A DNA stretch of 47,476 bases, taken from assembly GCA_012719395.1 (NCBI GenBank), contig JAAYAL010000051.1, forward strand, positions 1 to 47,476, written 5' to 3'. This stretch comes from Gaiellales bacterium (GTDB taxonomy: Bacteria; Actinomycetota; Thermoleophilia; RBG-16-64-13). Shown here piece after piece: positions 32,556 through 41,634 of the stretch (the stretch's first letter is position 1; each line of letters begins with the position of its first letter). The position numbers were made by a program, and so were the translations under genes. The notes under the pieces are model-generated. The model saw only the letters and a program-made list of their open reading frames with translations. It had not been told where the DNA came from and made no database searches.

Positions 32556-34169
32556 ATGCCTGAGTTGGAACCACAAACGCCACAAGGCACCAACCCGCAG
32601 TTGCGGGATTATCTGCGGGTACTCTTGGAGCGAGCCTGGATCGTAGTCTTGGCCATCGCGGTGTCGTTGGGCGCCACCCTCTTCTTCTCCTACCGTGCCA
32701 CTCCCCTCTACCAGGCCTCGGCCAAGGTGGTGTTTCAGACCAACAGCCTGGACCGAACTCTCTTCGGTTCCCAGGTCTTCGCCAATACCAACGAGCCTCG
32801 AGATGTGGAGACCGGCGCAGCCCTGGTGAAGATCACGGAGGTGGCCGAAGCCGTCAAGGCGGAACTGAATTCTCCCCGCACGCTGCCCGCTCTCCTGGAG
32901 ACGGTGAACGTGACGCCGTCCACCACCAGCAACGTCATCACCATCGACGCCGTGAGTGCCAACTCTCAGGAGGCGGCTGATGTGGCCAACTCCTTCGCCA
33001 CGCAGTTCATCCTCTTTCGGAAGGAGACCGACCAAGCCGTCGTGGCGGCCGCCCGAGAGCTTGTCAAGGCCCAGATGGACAGTCTGAGCGGAACAGACGC
33101 CACATCTGACTACGGCGTCATGCTGAAGGAGAAGTACGCGAGCCTGCAGATCCTGGAATCCATGCAGACGGGTGGATTCCACCTGGTACAGGGCGCCACG
33201 CCACCCGAAGCCCCGGTTTCGCCCAACATGGTGCTGAATGCGCTGCTCGCGCTCTTCGCCGGCCTGGTGCTGGGGCTGGCCGGGGCATTCCTGCTCAACT
33301 ATTTTGACAACCGTATCAAGGACGTCAAGGCACTCGAGCGATACTATGGCCTGCCCGTGCTGGCCAGCATACCTGCCATCGGTGGCAAATGGATACCCAG
33401 AGAGAAGGGAGGTCGTTCGTCGGCCGCAGTGGGATTCGCGACCAGCCCTCCTCTACTGGAATCCTTCCGGGCCTTGCGTTCCAGCCTCCAGTTCTTTGAC
33501 AATGACAGCCAACGCACGAACACCATACTCATCACCAGTGCACTTCCTCGGGAAGGCAAGACCATGACCGCCGTCAACCTGGCTATCAGTCTGGCTCTTT
33601 CGGGGAAGAGGGTCGTGCTGGTGGAGGCGGACCTCAGGCGGCCCATGGTGCCCAGCTATCTGGGCTTGGAGAACAAGACCGGCCTCTCCACGATGCTGGC
33701 AGGAAAGACCGAGCTCACCGACGCGTTGCAGTTGGTGAAGCTCAAGGCCTTCACGCCTGCGAACGATGCTCCAGGCCAAGGGGAGGCAGACGATACCTCG
33801 CTGCAGAGAGACCTCTACTGCCTCTCTTCCGGCCCGTACCCCCCCAACCCCGCTGAACTGCTGGGGTCGGACCGGATGCGCCAACTGATCCTGCAGCTGA
33901 ACCCCATCATGGACTACGTGGTGATCGACAGCCCGCCGGTGCTGGTGGTAGCCGATGCGCTTGTCTTGGCTCCGCTTGTGGACGCCGTGATCGTCACCGC
34001 ACGGATCAACTCCACCACAAGGGACGAGGCGGATGGGGCGGCAGACGTCCTGCGCCGTTCCGGCGGCCGGGTCATAGGTGTGGTGGCCGAAGGTGTGAAG
34101 GCCAAGGGGTCCCACTACGGCGCCTACTACGGTGCACACGGGTACAGCCACAAAGAAGCCAAGGCATAG
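32556..34169 (+). CDS. Wzz-type chain-length regulator fused to BY-kinase (tyrosine autokinase)
   Basis: The 537-residue membrane protein controls polymer length and export. The N-terminal Wzz domain has TM1 at about 28-48 and an extracytoplasmic helical part. TM2 lies near 225-250 after the Pro-rich APVSPN motif. The cytosolic kinase has Walker A in TSALPREGKT (about 326-335), Walker A' VVLVEADLRRP and Walker B YVVIDSPPVL. The tail SHYGAYYGAHGYSHK carries the tyrosine cluster that is autophosphorylated. Walker A is SALPREGKT rather than the more common PGEGKS/T. It is convergent with wecB, 24 bp away. The ATG has GGAAAG 4 nt upstream. Confidence 0.93.
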   Translation: MPELEPQTPQGTNPQLRDYLRVLLERAWIVVLAIAVSLGATLFFSYRATPLYQASAKVVFQTNSLDRTLFGSQVFANTNEPRDVETGAALVKITEVAEAVKAELNSPRTLPALLETVNVTPSTTSNVITIDAVSANSQEAADVANSFATQFILFRKETDQAVVAAARELVKAQMDSLSGTDATSDYGVMLKEKYASLQILESMQTGGFHLVQGATPPEAPVSPNMVLNALLALFAGLVLGLAGAFLLNYFDNRIKDVKALERYYGLPVLASIPAIGGKWIPREKGGRSSAAVGFATSPPLLESFRALRSSLQFFDNDSQRTNTILITSALPREGKTMTAVNLAISLALSGKRVVLVEADLRRPMVPSYLGLENKTGLSTMLAGKTELTDALQLVKLKAFTPANDAPGQGEADDTSLQRDLYCLSSGPYPPNPAELLGSDRMRQLILQLNPIMDYVVIDSPPVLVVADALVLAPLVDAVIVTARINSTTRDEADGAADVLRRSGGRVIGVVAEGVKAKGSHYGAYYGAHGYSHKEAKA

Positions 34170-34193
34170 CTCTTGTGACATCTGTGCAAGGCC

Positions 34194-35390
34194 TCAACCG
34201 GTATGGCCACCAACCCCTATACCGCGCCGCAGCCACTCCGCCAACACGCTGACGATGCGGTCGCCGGCCCGTCCGTCCCACAACTCGGGACGGTGGGCTG
34301 CTTCAGCGGGTGCAGCCAACACTGCCTCTGCCGCATCCACCACGGCATCTTCGTCGTAGGGATCCACCAAACGGTTCGTACCCTCCCAGATGGTCACCGG
34401 CCGCTCCGTGGTCGTGCGCAGGGTCAGGCAGGGCACACCCAGCACCGTGGTCTCCTCCTGGATGCCACCGGAGTCGGTGAGCACCAACCGGGCCTGCGCC
34501 AGGAGAGAGAGGAAATCCAGGTAGCCCAGCGGTTCGGTCAGGATCAGCCGGGCCCGTTTCTCAACCAATTCCCAGAGCCCCAGGCGCTGCAGGTTGGCAC
34601 GCGTGCGCGCATGCACGGGGAAGATAACCGGCAACCGCTCTGAGATGCGGGCCAGCGCCCGCGCCAGGCGCTCCAGATCCCCCAGGTCGTCCACGTTGGA
34701 CGGGCGATGCAGGGTGGCGACCGCGTAGTCTGCGTGATCCAGGTTGAAGCCGTCGAGGACGGTGCCCTCCAGCGCCTTGGGTAGGTGAGCATCGAGCGTA
34801 TCGATCATGGTGTTGCCCACCAGGAAGATGCGGTCGGAAGCGATGCCCTCGACGGCCAGGTTGGCGTCGGCGTCGCGCGAGGTGGTGAACAGCAGATCGG
34901 CCAGTTGGTCAGTCACGAGCCGGTTGAGTTCCTCGGGCATGGCGCGGTCCCGGCTGCGAAGCCCAGCCTCCACGTGGGCCACGGGGACACGGAGCTTGGC
35001 CGCGACGAGCGCCGCGGCCAGGGTGGAATTGACGTCACCAACCACGACCACCAAGTCCGGCCGCTCCCTCTCCACCACCGGTTCTAGGGCCAGCATGATG
35101 CGCGCCGTCTGCTCGGCGTGCGTGCCCGACCCCACACCTAAGTAGTAGTCCGGCTCGGGAAGGCGCAGATCGTGGAAGAAGACGCGGCTCATGCGCTCGT
35201 CGTAGTGCTGGCCGGTATGCACCAGGACCTGCCGCAGTCTCTGCCGCGCAGGAGAGGCACTAACCTCTTCGGAGGCGGCGCAGCCGGCGTTCCAACGCTC
35301 GACCGCCGCCATGACCGAGGCCACCTTCATGAAGTTGGGGCGGGTGCCCACCACGTGCAGCAGCGTGGGGCATGCGGGAGGGATGGTCAT
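34194..35390 (-). CDS. wecB: UDP-N-acetylglucosamine 2-epimerase (non-hydrolysing)
   Basis: It interconverts UDP-GlcNAc and UDP-ManNAc in the cytosol, giving ManNAc for the glycan linkage unit. The 398-residue protein shows GTRPNFMK at the start, HTGQHYDERM, VVGDVNSTLA, HVEAGLRSRDRAMPEELNR, ATLHRPSNVDD and TDSGGIQEETTVLGVPCLTLR, all characteristic. The start ATG 35390 has GGAGGG 6 nt upstream and overlaps the tagA/wecG stop (ATGA); a longer frame is rejected. It is the last gene of the leftward polysaccharide operon. Confidence 0.94.
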   Translation of the reverse strand: MTIPPACPTLLHVVGTRPNFMKVASVMAAVERWNAGCAASEEVSASPARQRLRQVLVHTGQHYDERMSRVFFHDLRLPEPDYYLGVGSGTHAEQTARIMLALEPVVERERPDLVVVVGDVNSTLAAALVAAKLRVPVAHVEAGLRSRDRAMPEELNRLVTDQLADLLFTTSRDADANLAVEGIASDRIFLVGNTMIDTLDAHLPKALEGTVLDGFNLDHADYAVATLHRPSNVDDLGDLERLARALARISERLPVIFPVHARTRANLQRLGLWELVEKRARLILTEPLGYLDFLSLLAQARLVLTDSGGIQEETTVLGVPCLTLRTTTERPVTIWEGTNRLVDPYDEDAVVDAAEAVLAAPAEAAHRPELWDGRAGDRIVSVLAEWLRRGIGVGGHTG

Positions 35391-36196
35391 CGCAAGCCCT
35401 CCTTCCTTACGCTCCGGCGGGTCTCCACCCATTCCCTGGCCACCAACAGGAGAAAGCGGGTATTGCCCACGGCATACCGCTTCCACATCCTCCGCGGCTC
35501 CTGAAGGAGACGGTGGAGCCACTCCAGGCCGGCACGCTGCATCCAGGCCGGCGCGCGACGCGTCTTGCCGGCCCACACGTCGAAGCTCCCCCCCACTCCC
35601 ATGGCCAGAATCGAGCCCATGCGGGGCAACTGCTCGGCCAGGAAGAACTCCTTGCGCGGGCTCGAGATCCCAACCAGCAAGAGCTGTGCCCCGGATGCCG
35701 CGATCCGGGCGGCGATCTCCTCGTCATCCGTGAAGTACCCGTTATGCGTCCCGGCGATACGGATCCCCGGGAAGCGCCTGAGCACCTCCGCCGTGAAGCC
35801 CGCAAGCACCTCATCGGTAGCCCCCAGGAAGAACACTCGATACCGGCGCTCCTCCGCCAACGCCAAGAGCCGTTCCATGAGGTCGATACCCGCCACCCTC
35901 TCCGGTACGGGGAGGCCCAGGAGACGGCCGGCCCATACGATCGATTGGCCGTCAGCATTCACAAGATCACAGCCGGCGATGATCTCCCGCAGTCCGAGGA
36001 CATCCTGCATCATCACCACCTTGCCGGCGTTCACCACCACATGTTGAGCCGGCCGCGCCGCCTCGATCAGCCCCTGACAGCGCTCGACGGTCTGCTGCAT
36101 AGTGAGCAAATCCAAGGGTAGACCGAACAGTACAGCCCTTGAGTTGGCTTTCACCACGACGCCTCTCCTGGGATCTCGATCTACCGATGTGCGCAT
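35387..36196 (-). CDS. WecG/TagA/CpsF family glycosyltransferase (GT26)
   Basis: The 269-residue peripheral membrane enzyme probably adds ManNAc (or ManNAcA) to GlcNAc-PP-undecaprenol. The family core is present: the acidic catalytic region VNADGQSIVWAGRLLG, VFFLGATDEV, GYFTDDEE, LLVGISSPRKEFFL and the C-terminal GLEWLHRLLQEPRRMWKRY that anchors it to the membrane. The Thr usual in the active-site strand (V-T-x-N) is Val here (HVVVNAGKVV). Its partner wecB overlaps it by 4 bp, and WecA at 11.4 kb makes its acceptor. Confidence 0.9.
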   Translation of the reverse strand: MRTSVDRDPRRGVVVKANSRAVLFGLPLDLLTMQQTVERCQGLIEAARPAQHVVVNAGKVVMMQDVLGLREIIAGCDLVNADGQSIVWAGRLLGLPVPERVAGIDLMERLLALAEERRYRVFFLGATDEVLAGFTAEVLRRFPGIRIAGTHNGYFTDDEEIAARIAASGAQLLLVGISSPRKEFFLAEQLPRMGSILAMGVGGSFDVWAGKTRRAPAWMQRAGLEWLHRLLQEPRRMWKRYAVGNTRFLLLVAREWVETRRSVRKEGLR

Positions 36197-36260
36197 GCCC
36201 GCAAACCCCGTCCCTGAATCAGTCTACCAAGACAGACCGGGAACTCGAGAGGGCCGAAAC

Positions 36261-38153
36261 TCACAGCGCCGCCGGAGGGGGAGGCCATGAGCCGGGCCTG
36301 ATGAACTGCTGATACCACAGTTCAAAGGTGAGGAGGCTGAACAGCGCGCGTTTATGATCATGCACGCCTCTCTCGTGCTCGTCCAGCATCTGCCGCATGA
36401 TCCCTGGGCGGAAGAACTGAGCGCAGGCCGAATCGGAGGCCAGGAGCAGGCCGTACATCCTCTCCCGCCATTCCCCCCGGAACCACTGATCCACCGGGGT
36501 GACGAAGCCCATCTTCTTGCGGGTGATGGTCGATTGCGGGATCCAGGCCGCCACCGCCTTCTTCAGAATGTACTTCTGGGTCCGGCCCTTGATCTTCAGG
36601 TGGGAGGGGATGCTCTCCACCACACGCATGAGATCTACATCCAGAAAGGGCACCCGCGCCTCCAGCGAGACGGACATGGACATCTTGTCCCCGTACAGCA
36701 GGAGGTTGTCAGGAAGCGAGGTCCTGGTGTCCACGAACAGCATCCGGGAGAGGCCGTCGAGATGCCGCACATCATCATCCCAGCCCGGCATGGACCAGGA
36801 ACCGGCAGCGGGGACAGGCTGCTCCCGCCAGAGCCGACGCCTCACCTCGGGATCCATGGTGCTGTACACGGCCGCATGTCGCGCTCGGGTTTCCGTCTCC
36901 CCCAGCGACCGCGCCGCCCGCTTGAGGCGCTCGTTCCGCGGCAGCCTCAGCAGCGCGGGCTCCACCACCCTCGTGCGAAGCCCAGCGGGCAGGGCCCGGT
37001 AGAAGCGACCATAGTACTCGCCGGCGTGCCGAGGGTACCCGGCAAAGGGCTCGTCGGCGCCCTGCCCGGTGAGCACCACTTTGACGTATTCGCGGGCCAG
37101 TGCGCACACCTTGTAGAAGGCGAGGGTGGACGAGGTGGCCACCGGTTCCTCCAGGAACCAGATCGACCGCGGCAGGAAATCCGCGAATTCCTCGGCGGAA
37201 ATGATCACCTCGTGGTGGCGGGCCCCCAGGCGCTTGGCCGTAGCCCGGGCCTCCTCCAGCTCGTTGCCGGCAAAATCGCCCGAGAAACCCACGGTGAAGG
37301 TCTCAATGGGAGCCGACGCCGCCCGCGCCATGATGGTGGCCACTGCGGAGGAATCGACCCCGCCGCTGAGCATGACGCCGATGGGCACGTCGGCCACCAT
37401 CTGCCGTTTCACTGCCGCCTCGATGCCCTGACGCAGCCTCTCGATGACGACGGGCTCCGGCTCCCGGAGTTGTTCCGTGGCGGGGGGAGCCGAGAAACGC
37501 TTGAGAGTGGTTCCACCCGGCGCGCACAGGAGCGCATGGCCCGGCGGCAGCTTGGAGATGCCTTGGAACGCGGTCCGCGGCGAAGGGATGTAGGTGAGAT
37601 CCAGATACTGGTCCACGGCCTGCAGATCGACGCTCCGCGGGACCCCCGGATAGGCCAGGATGGCGCGTATCTCCGACCCGAAAAGAAGGGTGCCGGCGAC
37701 GTCCCGATAGTACAGTGGCTTGATCCCGAACGGATCGCGCGCCAGGAGGAGAGACCTGTCCCTCGAGTCCCACAGGGCGAGGCCGAACATCCCGTTGAGA
37801 CGCGCCAGAGAGCCGAATCCCCATTGCTCGTAGGCGTGGACGATCACCTCGGTATCGGAGCGGGTGCGGAACTCATGACCAAGGCCCTCGAGTTCCCGAC
37901 GCAGATCCCGGAAGTTGTATATCTCGCCGTTGCACATCGCCCACAGCCTGCCGTCCTCATTGGGCATGGGCTGCGCGCCGCCCTCCAGATCGATGATGCT
38001 GAGGCGGCGCATGCCCAGGCCGGCCGGTCCGTCCACATGCCGGCCCGAGTCGTCGGGGCCTCGGTGCACCATGGTGGCAATCATGGCCTCGAGAATGGGG
38101 GGGGCCACCGCCTCCTGGTCGCGATGGTGGTAGATGCCGCAGATGCCGCACAT
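36261..38153 (-). CDS. asnB: Asparagine synthase-like glutamine amidotransferase
   Basis: The 630-residue protein has an N-terminal class II glutaminase domain with nucleophile Cys2 (MCGICGIY), HRGPDDSG, NGEIYNF and RSDTE, then the synthetase domain with the PP-loop SGGVDSSAVA near residue 260 and LTGQGADEPFAGYPRHAG. Classical AsnB makes asparagine; copies inside polysaccharide loci probably amidate uronic acids or other sugar carboxylates, which fits the flanking genes. It follows the toroid gene by 6 bp and precedes tagA by 64 bp. Confidence 0.92.
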   Translation of the reverse strand: MCGICGIYHHRDQEAVAPPILEAMIATMVHRGPDDSGRHVDGPAGLGMRRLSIIDLEGGAQPMPNEDGRLWAMCNGEIYNFRDLRRELEGLGHEFRTRSDTEVIVHAYEQWGFGSLARLNGMFGLALWDSRDRSLLLARDPFGIKPLYYRDVAGTLLFGSEIRAILAYPGVPRSVDLQAVDQYLDLTYIPSPRTAFQGISKLPPGHALLCAPGGTTLKRFSAPPATEQLREPEPVVIERLRQGIEAAVKRQMVADVPIGVMLSGGVDSSAVATIMARAASAPIETFTVGFSGDFAGNELEEARATAKRLGARHHEVIISAEEFADFLPRSIWFLEEPVATSSTLAFYKVCALAREYVKVVLTGQGADEPFAGYPRHAGEYYGRFYRALPAGLRTRVVEPALLRLPRNERLKRAARSLGETETRARHAAVYSTMDPEVRRRLWREQPVPAAGSWSMPGWDDDVRHLDGLSRMLFVDTRTSLPDNLLLYGDKMSMSVSLEARVPFLDVDLMRVVESIPSHLKIKGRTQKYILKKAVAAWIPQSTITRKKMGFVTPVDQWFRGEWRERMYGLLLASDSACAQFFRPGIMRQMLDEHERGVHDHKRALFSLLTFELWYQQFIRPGSWPPPPAAL

Positions 38154-38159
38154 GCCCGC

Positions 38160-39350
38160 CTACACCCCTTCCAGACAGGCACGGGTCAGCGCGTGAAACA
38201 TCTGTGACTGAGCCCACCGGTGATAGGGCACCGTGTTCCGTCCAAACCAGGTGATGCGGGTCACGAAGTGACCATCAGGCAGCACCCACCTGTCGAGCAC
38301 CTCGGCCAGCAGGCGTCGGAGAATCGAACCTGCATCGGGATCAAGCTCCCTCATCAGGATGGCCAAGTTGACCCCCTCGGCCAAATCGTAGAGTTCGCGG
38401 CGAACCACGTTCGCCCGCTGGGCCCGCGCGAAAGGCACGGGGAGCCCCTGCCGGTCCAGCAAGGCCGTCTTGTAGAAATCATAGCCGCTGCGGATCGCCC
38501 TGAGCACGGCCTCGTCCCCAGCGGCCTTCCAGACCTTGACCAAGTTCTTCAACACGAAGCAGGTGTGGAAGTTGTCTATGAACTGGTCCTTGCCGTCCAT
38601 GGCGTAGAACCAGGAACCGTCAGCGCGCTGGCTGTGAAGGACGAAGGCAACGTTGCTGCGCGCGGCAGCCAGCCACTGGTCCCGTTTGAAGCGCACCCCC
38701 GCCGCCGTCAGCAGGAAGGCCCGGTAGGCGCTCGCGTTCACTACCCGGCGGCGGTCGAACGGCCCATAGGAGCAGGCGGAGACCCCCGGGGCCACCTGGT
38801 GGTCCACCAGGTCCTGGAAGGCGAACTCAGCGGTCGAGCGCATGGTCTCCAGGTAGCTCGGGTCGGCAGTAGTCTCGTAGCCGCGCTCGAACGCCTCATA
38901 GGCATAGGGTGTGGTGGTGATGAACGGTGTGCCCGCCTTGAAGGTCCCGAAACACGTCTCCCAGTCGAATGGATATCCCCAGCCGCTGTGACTGAACCCG
39001 GCAGCACGGGACTCAAGCAGGTGGGACAGATAGCGTCGCGCTGCGCCGAGCCGGGTCTCCCGGTCATCAAGAGATGCGAGATCGCAGAATCCCATCGCGT
39101 AATGGGCATCGGCGATGGCGAACCGCTGCTGGGCATGGAAGAACCGTCGTGATGCGGGCGCGAGCGCATCGAGCAGAACGAACGGCGCCACCAGAGCCAG
39201 CCCCGCCCTGGGGTGACGGTATGCGACCCGTTTGGCCCTCCGGCCCAACGGGTTCGCCCAGTAGTCGTACTGGTCCTGGGAGAGATCACCATACCGCTCC
39301 AGCCAGACGGCGAAGGAAAGGAGCACAGGGAGGAGCCCAGCCTCGCTCAT
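38160..39350 (-). CDS. Alpha/alpha-toroid protein of polysaccharide loci, unknown activity
   Basis: The 396-residue soluble protein has helical repeats punctuated by aromatic-Gly turns (SGWGYPFDWET, ACSYGPFDRRRVVNASAYRA, SQRADGSWFYAMDGKDQFID, NFHTCFVLKNLVKVW, LPDGHFVTRITWFGRN). The architecture is that of six-hairpin glycosidases, epimerases or heparinase-like N-terminal domains. No signal peptide is seen. It overlaps the preceding GT4 gene by 4 bp (ATGA) and almost touches asnB, so the two probably act on the same intermediate. Catalytic residues cannot be assigned. Confidence 0.72.
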   Translation of the reverse strand: MSEAGLLPVLLSFAVWLERYGDLSQDQYDYWANPLGRRAKRVAYRHPRAGLALVAPFVLLDALAPASRRFFHAQQRFAIADAHYAMGFCDLASLDDRETRLGAARRYLSHLLESRAAGFSHSGWGYPFDWETCFGTFKAGTPFITTTPYAYEAFERGYETTADPSYLETMRSTAEFAFQDLVDHQVAPGVSACSYGPFDRRRVVNASAYRAFLLTAAGVRFKRDQWLAAARSNVAFVLHSQRADGSWFYAMDGKDQFIDNFHTCFVLKNLVKVWKAAGDEAVLRAIRSGYDFYKTALLDRQGLPVPFARAQRANVVRRELYDLAEGVNLAILMRELDPDAGSILRRLLAEVLDRWVLPDGHFVTRITWFGRNTVPYHRWAQSQMFHALTRACLEGV

Positions 39351-40546
39351 GCGGTGGCAACCTCCACCGCCTGCCGAAGAGCTTCCAGATACTCACGCGC
39401 CACCCTGTCCGGGGAGAACAACGCCACCCGGGCGCGGTTCCGCTCACCCATGGAGCGCCGCAGTTCAGCGTCCTTGAGCAACCGGCGCATGGCCCGTGCC
39501 AGGGCGGCCGGCTCCCCCGCCGGTATGAACAGCGCGTTGACGCCATCCTCCAAGTAGTCAACGGCCCCGCGGATGGGCGTGGTGACGATGGGAAGCCCGG
39601 CGGCCATGGCCTCGGCGATGACGGTGGGGAATCCCTCCGGGTGAGACGTGGGGAGGGCGAGGAACCAGGCCCGCCCGTACAGGCGGCCCAAGGCCCGCGT
39701 ATCGACGTGGCCGGTGAGCGTGACGCGGTCGGCGATGCCGAGCGCCCGCGCCCGGGACATTATCGACGCGGCCTCGGGGCCGTCTCCGGCCATGACCACG
39801 CGAAGGGGGAGGTCCGGCGTGGAGGCGGCGAGCATGCCCGCCGCCTCCACCAGGTCAAGCACGCCCTTCGGCGCGATCAAGCGTCCCACAAACAACACCA
39901 CGGGCGCATCGTTCTCGTCGGTGCGGCCGGGGAGAGAAGAGGCTCCCGCCCCGATCCCCACCTCCTCACCCAGGCCACAGGGCTCAGGCAGGGCCGGACG
40001 CGGCCGATGGGGGTTCTTCACCACGTAGATGGGGGTGGCGGGTCGGAACGCCCCCCACAGGCGCTTCTCCTCGCGGGAAAGGACCAGGACGGCGGAGACG
40101 GTGGCCAGGAGCAGCCTGGTGGCCACCCGGAAGAGCGGCCGCCCCCCCTGCAATAGGCTCTCGGGTTGACTTCCGTGAAACTGGATGACTCTCGCGCTGG
40201 CGACGACGCGCAGGCCCATCATCAGGGGGATATCGCGCGCCAACGTCGCCCAATCGTGCGCCGTCTTGACCACCACCACATCCGTGGATGACCGGGCGGC
40301 CATCCACCAGATGCGGAGCAGGTCCTTCACCCGACCTGCGACCCGCTCGCCCAAAGAGCGCTCGCCCTCCCCACTTCCCCAGGCTGCCGTGCTCACTTGG
40401 CACCCCAGAGAGCGCAATCCCTCGACAAGAAGGGGAGTGTGCTTGGGAAGCGGCCCCGGAGCCGACGGCGGTGGGCTAGCCATGAGAATGCGGAGGGGCG
40501 GCGGAGGGGGAACTAAAGACGGCGGCCAGTCGTAGTGGTGGGTCAC
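39347..40546 (-). CDS. Glycosyltransferase family 4
   Basis: The 399-residue GT-B fold enzyme has an N-terminal ASPPPSAPGPLPKHTPLLVE acceptor-side loop, VVLFVGRLIAPKGVLDLVEA at the start of the C-terminal Rossmann domain, VVMAGDGPE, VTLTGHVDTRALGRLYGRA, and the retaining-enzyme EX7E motif within HPEGFPTVIAEAMAAGLPIV. Donor sugar unknown. It overlaps both neighbours by 4 bp (ATGA), showing tight translational coupling. Confidence 0.9.
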   Translation of the reverse strand: MTHHYDWPPSLVPPPPPLRILMASPPPSAPGPLPKHTPLLVEGLRSLGCQVSTAAWGSGEGERSLGERVAGRVKDLLRIWWMAARSSTDVVVVKTAHDWATLARDIPLMMGLRVVASARVIQFHGSQPESLLQGGRPLFRVATRLLLATVSAVLVLSREEKRLWGAFRPATPIYVVKNPHRPRPALPEPCGLGEEVGIGAGASSLPGRTDENDAPVVLFVGRLIAPKGVLDLVEAAGMLAASTPDLPLRVVMAGDGPEAASIMSRARALGIADRVTLTGHVDTRALGRLYGRAWFLALPTSHPEGFPTVIAEAMAAGLPIVTTPIRGAVDYLEDGVNALFIPAGEPAALARAMRRLLKDAELRRSMGERNRARVALFSPDRVAREYLEALRQAVEVATA

Positions 40547-41634
40547 AGCCGAGACCGCCCGCGTTGCGCCAGCGCCTCCAGGTACACACGCTCGGTGCGG
40601 CGAATCATCGCCTCGACAGAGTACTCCCGCCTGACCATCTCCGCGGCCTTGAGCCCCATGGCTCGGGCGGCGTCAGGGTGCTGGCAGACCCAGCGCAGAC
40701 GCGTGGCAAGCTCCTGAGCGTCCCCAGGACTGACAAGAAACCCGGTCTCCCCGCACGCGACGAGCTCATCTGTGCCGCCGCCCCCACTGCAGATCACCGG
40801 GAGTCCGCATGCCATGTATTCCAGGATGCTATTCGAAATGCCCTCAACCCGATCCGGCGAGGTCATCAATACGCCACAGTCAGAGACGAGGAGTTCCGGC
40901 ACAACGTCAAGGACAACACGGAACTCCAACAGTCCCGAATCGATCATGTCTCTTCCGGTGTCTTGTAGCACCGCTCGATCCGGTCCATCACCCAGGGCCA
41001 CGAACCGCACCGCGGCCGGGCCAAGATCCTCCGCCAGAATCCTCGCCGCGCTCAAGAAGCTGCGGTAGTCCTTAGCGGGATGCATCCTCGCCGCCATGAC
41101 AACGGTGAACCGTTCATCCTGACGCGGGGGTGTCACCGCTGGGATTCTGGAGAAATCGAATCCATTATGGATAACCCGTCCTCGTTCGGGCGGCACACAT
41201 GCAGAATCCAAGCCGCACCGAGTGTTTCCAACCACGAGCGACGCACGATTGAACCCCGCGTTGCATCGCCATTTGCGAACGAGTCTGACATCGCCGGTCT
41301 GGACAGTGGCGTCAACGTAGGGGATGCCTAACGCCACATACGCGGGCGACCCCGCGAGGGTCGTCATATACCCCCACGAGTGCACCAGATCCGGACGCCA
41401 CTGCTTAAGAAGCCGCCATAGCTGCAGAAATGGCACCGGATCGAAACGAAACCGGCGTTCCACTACCTGCAAATCGATGCCACTCTCCAGCAACTCCTCG
41501 GCGAACGGACCACCCCCCGCCGAGAAACAGCGCACTTCCCAGCATTTCGGCAGGTTCTTCACCGTGAGCGCTAGTTGGCGTTCGGCACCGCCCTGGCCCA
41601 ACGAGTCGGTAGCAACCAGTACGCGCAACGTCAC
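40543..41634 (-). CDS. Glycosyltransferase family 4
   Basis: The 363-residue GT-B fold enzyme begins LRVLVATDSLGQGGAERQLA, with the GGAE acceptor loop typical of GT4. It has RVIHNGFDFSRI, FTVVMAARMHPAKDYRSFL, FVALGDGPDRA and EX7E in VEGISNSILEYMACGLPVIC. Substrates are unknown. It overlaps both neighbouring GT4 genes by 4 bp. Confidence 0.9.
   Translation of the reverse strand: MTLRVLVATDSLGQGGAERQLALTVKNLPKCWEVRCFSAGGGPFAEELLESGIDLQVVERRFRFDPVPFLQLWRLLKQWRPDLVHSWGYMTTLAGSPAYVALGIPYVDATVQTGDVRLVRKWRCNAGFNRASLVVGNTRCGLDSACVPPERGRVIHNGFDFSRIPAVTPPRQDERFTVVMAARMHPAKDYRSFLSAARILAEDLGPAAVRFVALGDGPDRAVLQDTGRDMIDSGLLEFRVVLDVVPELLVSDCGVLMTSPDRVEGISNSILEYMACGLPVICSGGGGTDELVACGETGFLVSPGDAQELATRLRWVCQHPDAARAMGLKAAEMVRREYSVEAMIRRTERVYLEALAQRGRSRL

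Noticed and set aside
36354-38207. A 617-codon open frame on the plus strand opposite asnB
   Set aside because: It mirrors the asnB frame, is rich in Arg/Gly/His without domain features, and the opposite strand encodes a complete AsnB-like protein. It is a GC-rich shadow.
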